Assembly: GCA_002423075.1 (NCBI GenBank)
Contig: DIUS01000082.1
Span: 5,530 to 10,542, forward strand
Source of the DNA: Microbacteriaceae bacterium UBA6152
GTDB taxonomy: Bacteria; Actinomycetota; Actinomycetes; Actinomycetales; Microbacteriaceae
Direction: 5' to 3'
DNA length: 5,013 nt
Position numbers and translations under genes: made by a program. Shown here piece by piece: positions 1-4,703 of this stretch. The notes under the pieces were generated by a model that did no database searches, had not been told where the DNA came from, and was given only the letters and a program-made list of their open reading frames with translations. Positions within the stretch are counted from its first letter, which is position 1; the number at the start of each line of letters is the position of its first letter.

Positions 1-6
1 CGCTCA

Positions 7-27
7 GCGAGCGTTAGGCTCGCTCGC
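7..27 (+). promoter_or_regulatory. Putative leaderless promoter of the DUF885 gene, -10 box within an inverted repeat
   Basis: The hexamer TAGGCT at 15-20 fits the actinobacterial -10 pattern TANNNT and ends 7 bases before the ATG at 28, so transcription would begin at or next to the start codon. There is no good Shine-Dalgarno sequence before the ATG. A perfect 7-base inverted repeat (GCGAGCG at 7-13, CGCTCGC at 21-27) brackets the hexamer exactly. The -35 region would lie at or beyond the window edge and cannot be judged. The promoter call is inferred from pattern and spacing. Confidence 0.5.
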
Positions 28-1707
28 ATGTCAGACAGCGCTGCCGCCCGCACTCCCACGTCCGTCGATGCGATCGCTGAGCAGTGGGTCGCCACGCTCG
101 TCGAGCTGAGCCCCGACACGGCGACCTACATCGGTGCCGAGGGACGCCTCGACGAGTATCAAGACTTCTCGCCGGCCGGGCGAGCCCGCTATGAAGACGC
201 GGCACGGGCCACTCTCGCCCAGCTCGCCGCGGCTTCGCCGGTCGACGACACCGACCGCGTGACGATCACCGACCTGTCGGCCGAGTTGTCGCTCGACCTC
301 GATCTCGCCGCCGTCGGCTGGGAGCAGCGCGACCTCAACGTTCTCGCTTCGCCCGCGCAGGGCATCCGCGAGATCTTCGACCTCATGCCGACGGCGACCG
401 AGCACGACTGGAGCATCATCGCCCGCAAGCTCGGCAACGTGGCCGGCGCGCTCGAAGGCTATACCGAGACCCTGCGCGAGGGGATCGCGGCGGGCAACAC
501 GCCCGCCCGCCGTCAGGTGACCGAGGTGCTCGAGCAGGCTCGACGCAACGCCGGTGCCGACGGGTTCTTCCCCGAGTTCGCAGCCGAGGCGAGTGTCGAG
601 GGCGGGGAGGTTCCCGCGTCGCTGCGCGCCGATCTGGCCCGGAATGCGCGGGCCGCAGCCGATGCCTACGGCGCCTTCGCGACCTTCCTCGAGACCGAGC
701 TCGCTCCAGCGGCTCGCGAGCACGACGCCGTCGGCCGCGAGCTCTACGTGCTCATGTCGCGTCGTTTCCTCGGGGCCACGATCGACCTCGACGAGACCTA
801 CGAGTGGGGCATCGAGGAGCTCGCCCGCATGGTGGACGAGCAGACTCGCATCGCAGGCCAGATTCTTCCCGGTGCGAGCGTCGAGGAGGCCATCGCGCAC
901 CTCGAGAAAGACCCGGCGCGCAAGCTGCACGGTCGTGACGCCCTCAAGGCGTGGATGCAGAACCTCAGTGACACGGCGATCGCCGAGCTCTCCCGCACGC
1001 ACTTCGAGATTCCTGAACCGGTGAAGGCGCTCGAGTGCATGATCGCGCCGACCTCCGGCGGAGCGATCTACTACACGGGGCCGACCGATGACTTCTCACG
1101 GCCCGGCCGCATGTGGTGGAGCATCCCCGAAGGCGTCGACGAGTTCGACACCTGGCGCGAGACGACGACCGTCTACCACGAGGGCGTTCCCGGCCACCAC
1201 CTGCAGATCGGGCAGGCCGTCTACAACCGTGCCCAGCTCAACTCGTGGCGCCGCCTGCTGGCCGGCACGAGCGGACATGCCGAGGGCTGGGCGCTCTACG
1301 CCGAGCGCCTGATGGAAGAGCTCGGCTACCTCGACGACCCTGCCGATCGACTCGGCATGCTCGACGGCCAGCGCATGCGCGCCGCCCGCGTGGTTCTCGA
1401 CATCGGCGTGCACCTCGGCAAGATCCACCCCGAGACGGGCCAGGTATGGACGAGTGACGACGCCTTCGCCTTCATGCGCAAGAACGTCAACATGAACGAC
1501 GGCTTCGTGACCTTCGAGGTGAACCGGTACCTCGGCTGGCCGGGCCAGGCGCCCTCGTACAAGGTTGGCCAGCGCATCTGGGAGCAGATCCGCGACGCCT
1601 ACAAGGAGAAAGAGGGTGCCTCGTTCTCGAACAAGGTCTTCCACAAGAACGCGCTCGACCTCGGTGGCGTCGGCCTCGACACCCTCAAGTCGGCACTGCT
1701 CGGCTGA
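28..1707 (+). CDS. DUF885 family putative zinc-dependent hydrolase/peptidase
   Basis: Encodes 559 residues, a typical length for the DUF885 family (Pfam PF05960). These are predicted metal-dependent hydrolases related to metallopeptidases, and their substrates are largely unknown. Visible signatures are the HEGVPGHH block at residues 384-391 (His384, Glu385, His390 and His391 are likely metal or catalytic residues), GHAEGWALYAE starting at residue 416 with Glu419 as a candidate third ligand, and the C-terminal block PGQAPSYKVGQ at about 505-515, which I recognise as family-conserved. The N-terminus is hydrophilic with no signal peptide or membrane segment, so a cytoplasmic enzyme is likely. 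The ATG at 28 is chosen because a TAGGCT box precedes it by 7 bases and the usual family N-terminal region follows soon after; no Shine-Dalgarno sequence is evident. It stops with TGA 151 bases before rpsA, which has its own promoter, so the two are probably not a tight operon. A peptidase role is inference; family membership is fairly certain. Confidence 0.9.
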   Translation: MSDSAAARTPTSVDAIAEQWVATLVELSPDTATYIGAEGRLDEYQDFSPAGRARYEDAARATLAQLAAASPVDDTDRVTITDLSAELSLDLDLAAVGWEQRDLNVLASPAQGIREIFDLMPTATEHDWSIIARKLGNVAGALEGYTETLREGIAAGNTPARRQVTEVLEQARRNAGADGFFPEFAAEASVEGGEVPASLRADLARNARAAADAYGAFATFLETELAPAAREHDAVGRELYVLMSRRFLGATIDLDETYEWGIEELARMVDEQTRIAGQILPGASVEEAIAHLEKDPARKLHGRDALKAWMQNLSDTAIAELSRTHFEIPEPVKALECMIAPTSGGAIYYTGPTDDFSRPGRMWWSIPEGVDEFDTWRETTTVYHEGVPGHHLQIGQAVYNRAQLNSWRRLLAGTSGHAEGWALYAERLMEELGYLDDPADRLGMLDGQRMRAARVVLDIGVHLGKIHPETGQVWTSDDAFAFMRKNVNMNDGFVTFEVNRYLGWPGQAPSYKVGQRIWEQIRDAYKEKEGASFSNKVFHKNALDLGGVGLDTLKSALLG

Positions 1708-1725
1708 CAGGGCGCCGCTGACGGT

Positions 1726-1755
1726 TTGCCGCCCGTCTGCGCGACGGGATAGGCT
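1726..1755 (+). promoter_or_regulatory. Putative rpsA promoter
   Basis: A -35-like TTGCCG (1726-1731) is followed after 18 bases by TAGGCT (1750-1755), the same -10 hexamer found before the DUF885 gene. A start of transcription around 1761-1763 would give an rpsA leader of about 97 bases. The box lies just after the DUF885 stop codon and gives rpsA its own promoter, as expected for a highly expressed ribosomal protein gene. It was identified by motif and spacing only. Confidence 0.6.
1732..1748. repeat. Inverted repeat in the rpsA promoter spacer
   Basis: CCCGTC (1732-1737) and GACGGG (1743-1748) form a perfect 6-base inverted repeat around the loop TGCGC, filling nearly the whole -35/-10 spacer of the proposed rpsA promoter. 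In the RNA reading through from the DUF885 gene it could fold as a small hairpin 24 bases after that gene's stop, but no T-tract follows, so it is at best a weak terminator. It could instead be an operator. An alternative pairing exists between GACGG (1720-1724) and CCGTC (1733-1737). Confidence 0.35.
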
Positions 1756-1761
1756 GGAGAG

Positions 1762-1858
1762 TCGTCGATTTGACGGCAGTCCTGTCCGCATGCCCTGGCG
1801 ACTCTTCCGCACCACATCGTCACGGCCTGATTCCTGTCCGCATCGGAGCAACCACTAC
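1762..1858 (+). promoter_or_regulatory. rpsA 5' leader with a 12-base direct repeat
   Basis: This is the inferred untranslated leader between the rpsA promoter and its start codon. It contains two exact copies of TCCTGTCCGCAT, at 1780-1791 and 1832-1843, with the second copy ending one base before the GGAG ribosome binding site. GTCGTCG at 1761-1767 can pair with TGGCGAC at 1796-1802, with two G-U pairs, enclosing the first copy. I recognise no known riboswitch or ribosomal-protein leader family. A regulatory role is speculative; the repeat itself is directly seen. Confidence 0.4.
1845..1848 (+). promoter_or_regulatory. Ribosome binding site of rpsA
   Basis: GGAG lies 10 bases upstream of the ATG at 1859 and supports that start over the in-frame ATG at 1790, which has no purine-rich sequence before it. 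Confidence 0.6.
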
Positions 1859-3301
1859 ATGACCCCCGTAACGACCAAGGCACCTCAGCAGATCGCCATC
1901 AACGACATTGGCTCTGCCGAAGACTTTCTGGCCGCGGTCGAACTGACTCTCAAGTTCTTCAACGACGGCGACCTCATCGAAGGAACCGTCGTCAAGATCG
2001 ACCGCGACGAGGTTCTCCTCGATGTCGGCTACAAGACCGAGGGTGTCATTCCCTCTCGCGAGCTGTCGATCAAGCACGATGTCGACCCGACCGAGGTTGT
2101 CGCCGTGGGTGACATGGTCGAGGCCCTCGTCCTCCAGAAGGAAGACAAAGAGGGTCGCCTGATCCTCTCGAAGAAGCGCGCCCAGTACGAGCGCGCATGG
2201 GGTGACGTCGAGAAGATCAAAGACGCCGACGGCGTCGTCACCGGCACCGTCATCGAGGTCGTCAAGGGCGGACTCATCGTCGACATCGGCCTGCGCGGCT
2301 TCTTGCCCGCATCGCTCATCGAACTGCGCCGCGTACGCGACCTCACGCCGTACCTGGGCCAGGAGATCGAGGCCAAGATCCTCGAGCTCGACAAGAACCG
2401 CAACAACGTGGTGCTCTCGCGTCGCGCTCTGCTCGAGCAGACGCAGTCGGAGAGCCGCTCGACCTTCCTCAACAACCTGGCCAAGGGCCAGGTTCGCAAG
2501 GGTGTCGTGTCGTCGATCGTCAACTTCGGTGCGTTCGTCGACCTCGGCGGCGTCGATGGTCTGGTGCACGTCTCCGAGCTCAGCTGGAAGCACATCGAGC
2601 ACGCCAGCGAGGTCGTCGAGGTCGGTCAGGAAGTCACGGTCGAGATTCTCGAGGTCGACCTCGAGCGCGAGCGCGTGTCGCTCTCGCTCAAGGCTACGCA
2701 GGAAGACCCCTGGCAGGTCTTTGCCCGCACCCACGCCATCGGCCAGGTCGCGCCGGGCAAGGTCACCAAGCTCGTTCCGTTCGGTGCTTTTGTGCGTGTC
2801 GCCGACGGCATCGAAGGCCTTGTGCACATCTCGGAGCTCTCGGCCAAGCACGTCGAGCTCGCCGAGCAGATCGTGTCAGTCAATGACGAGGTTTTCGTCA
2901 AGGTCATCGACATCGACCTCGAGCGCCGCCGCATCTCGCTGAGCCTCAAGCAGGCCAACGAGGGTGTCGACCCCGAGAGCGCCGAGTTTGACCCGGCCGT
3001 CTACGGCATGCCGACCGAGTACGACGAGGCGGGCAACTACAAGTACCCCGAGGGCTTCGACTCTGAGACGCAGGAGTGGAAAGACGGCTTCGACGAGCAG
3101 CGTGCCAAGTGGGAGCAGGACTACGCCGCCGCGCAGGCCCGCTGGGAGCAGCACAAGAAGCAGGTCATCGCGGCGCTGGCCGACGACGACAACGAGCTGC
3201 CCGCCGCTGCCGGCTTCACGAGCGAGGCGGCCTCGGCCGGCACGCTTGCCGACGACGAGTCGCTCGCCGCCCTGCGCGAGAAGCTCTCGAGCAACAGCTA
3301 G
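1859..3301 (+). CDS. rpsA: 30S ribosomal protein S1
   Basis: Encodes 480 residues, about the length I recall for mycobacterial S1 (around 481). S1 binds mRNA on the small ribosomal subunit and helps initiation on structured messages. Four S1 OB-fold repeats are visible at about residues 37-105, 122-190, 209-279 and 294-365; the last two carry the canonical FGAFV and GLVH(V/I)SELS blocks. The N-terminal stretch INDIGSAEDFLAAV (14-27) is typical of actinobacterial S1 and fixes the start at 1859, as does the upstream GGAG; the reading frame stays open back to 1565, but that part looks like out-of-frame DUF885 sequence. The C-terminal tail (about 366-480) has FDPAVYGMP, a Trp-rich helical part with Trp407, Trp418 and Trp429 spaced exactly 11 apart, an acidic Ala-rich linker, and a terminal SLAALREKL helix. 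Actinobacterial S1 lacks the six-domain E. coli layout, so this length is normal. Identification is essentially certain. Confidence 0.98.
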   Translation: MTPVTTKAPQQIAINDIGSAEDFLAAVELTLKFFNDGDLIEGTVVKIDRDEVLLDVGYKTEGVIPSRELSIKHDVDPTEVVAVGDMVEALVLQKEDKEGRLILSKKRAQYERAWGDVEKIKDADGVVTGTVIEVVKGGLIVDIGLRGFLPASLIELRRVRDLTPYLGQEIEAKILELDKNRNNVVLSRRALLEQTQSESRSTFLNNLAKGQVRKGVVSSIVNFGAFVDLGGVDGLVHVSELSWKHIEHASEVVEVGQEVTVEILEVDLERERVSLSLKATQEDPWQVFARTHAIGQVAPGKVTKLVPFGAFVRVADGIEGLVHISELSAKHVELAEQIVSVNDEVFVKVIDIDLERRRISLSLKQANEGVDPESAEFDPAVYGMPTEYDEAGNYKYPEGFDSETQEWKDGFDEQRAKWEQDYAAAQARWEQHKKQVIAALADDDNELPAAAGFTSEAASAGTLADDESLAALREKLSSNS

Positions 3302-3322
3302 CCGTTCTCGCACGAGAGCAGC

Positions 3323-3352
3323 GAACGGGCCGCCCTCCGGGGCGGCCCGTTC
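3323..3352 (+). terminator. Putative rpsA terminator hairpin
   Basis: GAACGGGCCGCC (3323-3334) pairs perfectly with GGCGGCCCGTTC (3341-3352), and C3335-G3340 extends it to a 13-bp stem capped by TCCG. It lies 21 bases after the rpsA TAG and 38 bases beyond the convergent DUF4126 gene's stop, so it may end both transcripts. The downstream tail on the plus strand (TGCGTT) is poor in T, as is common in high-GC actinobacteria. The minus-strand tail is not T-rich either. Confidence 0.75.
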
Positions 3353-3390
3353 TGCGTTGGCTGAAGTACCGGGCGGCAGGCGACGGATGC

Positions 3391-3987
3391 CTACGCGGGC
3401 GCCACTGACTGCCGCCGCCGGCGCATGCGTCGGAAGATCGAGAAGACGATGACCACGAGGGCGATGAGCGCGATGATCACGAGAATCGGGATGAGGATCG
3501 CGAACAGGCTGAGCATCACCGCGCCGATGTCTTCGCCCGTCGACAGCACCGGAGCGGCGGCCCCCGCGGTGAGGGCATTCGCAGCGGGGCGCACCAACAT
3601 CTTGGTGGCATGCACTCCGAGCGCGATGACGATGCCAGCGACCACCGGTACCCACTGATTCGACTCGAAAAACGCGGCCGGGTCAGTCACCGCCGCCGTC
3701 TGTGTCGCGCTGCCGGTGCCGAACACGATGCCGCCCGCGGCCGGCCGCACGATCGACTGGATCCAGTCATTGATCGAGTCGACGGCCGGAATCTTGTCCG
3801 CGACGATCTCGACGACCAGCAGCACCGCGAGAACAAGCAACACCCATTCGTTCTGCAACCAGGTCCAGCCCGCCGGCAGTTCGATGAAGTCGAGGAATCG
3901 GCCTGCGAGTCCGAGGATCAGCAACGGCACGTAGGCGTTGAGGCCCGCGGCGACGGCGAGCCCAGTTCCGGTGAGCAGTTCGAGCAC
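3391..3987 (-). CDS. DUF4126 family integral membrane protein
   Basis: Encodes 198 residues from a GTG start at 3987. That start is chosen because GGAGG lies 5 bases before it; upstream in-frame ATGs at 4032 and 4017 have no such site, and the first of them would overlap the proposed promoter. The protein resembles the DUF4126 family, whose function is unknown. Hydrophobic segments are visible at about residues 6-28, 47-63, 111-131 and a long one at 154-185, with a weaker Gly/Ala-rich segment at about 79-94. The stretch EIVADKIPAVDSINDWIQ (60-77) followed by VRPAAGG is the most family-like part, and a second VRPAA occurs at 132-136. The C-terminus is strongly basic (RRMRRRRQ, 186-193), suggesting a cytoplasmic tail. 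It is convergent with rpsA and divergent from coaE, so transcribed alone. No transport or enzymatic motif is recognised; any function would be a guess. Confidence 0.85.
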   Translation of the reverse strand: MLELLTGTGLAVAAGLNAYVPLLILGLAGRFLDFIELPAGWTWLQNEWVLLVLAVLLVVEIVADKIPAVDSINDWIQSIVRPAAGGIVFGTGSATQTAAVTDPAAFFESNQWVPVVAGIVIALGVHATKMLVRPAANALTAGAAAPVLSTGEDIGAVMLSLFAILIPILVIIALIALVVIVFSIFRRMRRRRQSVAPA

Positions 3988-3992
3988 AGAGA

Positions 3993-3997
3993 CCTCC
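3993..3997 (-). promoter_or_regulatory. Ribosome binding site deciding the DUF4126 start
   Basis: On the minus strand GGAGG lies 5 bases before GTG (3987-3985). It is the strongest Shine-Dalgarno match in the window and selects this GTG over the upstream ATG codons. Confidence 0.8.
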
Positions 3998-4015
3998 GGG
4001 AAGCGACTGGCCCTC

Positions 4016-4021
4016 ATGCTA
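4016..4021 (-). promoter_or_regulatory. Putative -10 box of the DUF4126 gene
   Basis: On the minus strand TAGCAT fits TANNNT and lies 28 bases upstream of the GTG start, predicting a short leader of about 22 bases that includes the GGAGG site. A possible weak -35 (TTGGGC, 4042-4037) sits 15 bases upstream, shorter than the optimal spacing. The element faces away from the coaE promoter. Confidence 0.45.
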
Positions 4022-4046
4022 CCCGCAGGCACCCGTGCCCAACCGC

Positions 4047-4052
4047 TAGGGT
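4047..4052 (+). promoter_or_regulatory. Putative leaderless -10 box of coaE
   Basis: TAGGGT ends 6 bases before the GTG at 4059, the spacing expected if transcription starts on the start codon. No recognisable -35 is present at the right distance. The AGGG inside it could instead be read as a weak ribosome binding site, so the leaderless reading is likely but not certain. Confidence 0.5.
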
Positions 4053-4058
4053 CGGGCC

Positions 4059-4694
4059 GTGGATGTGATCGGGCTCACGGGTGGAATCGCCGCCGGCAAG
4101 TCGACAGTGGCCCGCCGCCTCGCCGAGCGCGGGGCCGTCGTGATCGATGCGGACGCACTCGCACGGGCTGCGGTCAACGCGGGCTCAGCCGGCCTTCAGG
4201 CGGTGCGCACCCGCTTCGGCGACGCGGTAATCGCACCCGATGGCTCGCTCGATCGCGCGGCGCTGGGGCAGATCGTCTTCGCCGATGAGAGTGCGCGCAC
4301 TGATCTCAACGCGATCGTTCATCCGGAGGTTGCCCGGCTCTACCACGAGCGGCTTGCGGAGATCGAGCGCACGCACCCTGACGCCATCGTGGTCTACGAC
4401 GTGCCCCTGCTCGTCGAAGCCAGGTCGGCAGACGAGTTCGAGCTTGTCGTCGTTGCACACGCTCCCGCCGACGTGCGCATCGAGCGGCTTGTCACTCTTC
4501 GCGGCGTCGACCGAGCATCCGCCGAGCGCCGTATCGCCGCCCAGGCGACCGACGACGAGCGTCTGGCCATCGCCGACGTCGTGATCGACACCAGCGGCAC
4601 GATCGAGAGCACCGAGCAGCAGACGGATGCTCTCTGGCGGCAGCTCGTTGACCGCCAGTCTCGTCACACCACAGTGTCAGACCCCGCTTCGTAG
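4059..4694 (+). CDS. coaE: Dephospho-CoA kinase
   Basis: Encodes 211 residues, normal for a stand-alone CoaE, which phosphorylates the ribose 3'-hydroxyl of dephospho-CoA with ATP in the cytoplasm, the last step of coenzyme A synthesis. The Walker A loop GGIAAGKST is at residues 8-16 with Lys14 and Ser15. IDADALAR (29-36) carries the acidic residues of the family's substrate site, IVHPEV (86-91) is the conserved HP motif, and YDVPLLVE (113-120) matches the core DVPLL(F/V)E block. The LRGVDRASAERRIAAQ region (147-162) is the typical lid and adenine-binding segment. GTG at 4059 is preferred over GTG at 4065 because it gives the usual short lead into the P-loop and sits 6 bases after TAGGGT. It lacks the long C-terminal extension that I recall for mycobacterial CoaE. 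Its TAG stop lies 9 bases before uvrB and doubles as part of that gene's apparent -10 box. Confidence 0.97.
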   Translation: MDVIGLTGGIAAGKSTVARRLAERGAVVIDADALARAAVNAGSAGLQAVRTRFGDAVIAPDGSLDRAALGQIVFADESARTDLNAIVHPEVARLYHERLAEIERTHPDAIVVYDVPLLVEARSADEFELVVVAHAPADVRIERLVTLRGVDRASAERRIAAQATDDERLAIADVVIDTSGTIESTEQQTDALWRQLVDRQSRHTTVSDPAS

Positions 4695-4697
4695 ACT
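4692..4697 (+). promoter_or_regulatory. Putative leaderless -10 box of uvrB
   Basis: TAGACT ends 6 bases before the uvrB ATG and its first three bases are the coaE stop codon. GAGGG (4698-4702) lies only one base before the ATG, too close to act as a normal Shine-Dalgarno site, which favours a leaderless message. I see no clear -35 at the standard distance. uvrB may also be reached by read-through from coaE. Confidence 0.5.
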
Positions 4698-4703
4698 GAG
4701 GGC

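Noticed and set aside
31..1002. 323-residue open frame antisense to the DUF885 gene
   Set aside because: It is an antisense shadow of a well-supported gene, with no recognisable motif or start context.
1770..1775. TTGACG as a second rpsA -35 element
   Set aside because: No TANNNT or other plausible -10 box lies 16-19 bases downstream.
1565..1858. Upstream extension of the rpsA reading frame, including an in-frame ATG at 1790
   Set aside because: The first part overlaps the DUF885 gene in another frame and is Arg/Ser-rich shadow sequence. ATG 1790 has no ribosome binding site, while 1859 has GGAG and matches the known S1 N-terminus.
1820..2851. 343-residue open frame antisense to rpsA
   Set aside because: Its composition (Asp/Leu/Val/Glu-rich) mirrors the codons of S1 on the other strand. 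Long antisense frames are normal in high-GC DNA, and no family features are visible.
2876..3655. Minus-strand open frame crossing the rpsA end, the terminator and part of the DUF4126 gene
   Set aside because: It runs through the hairpin and two confident genes and has a composition typical of a shadow frame.
3987..4032. Longer DUF4126 protein from the ATG at 4032 or 4017
   Set aside because: Neither has a ribosome binding site. The extra residues are not hydrophobic or family-like, and the GTG at 3987 has GGAGG at ideal spacing.
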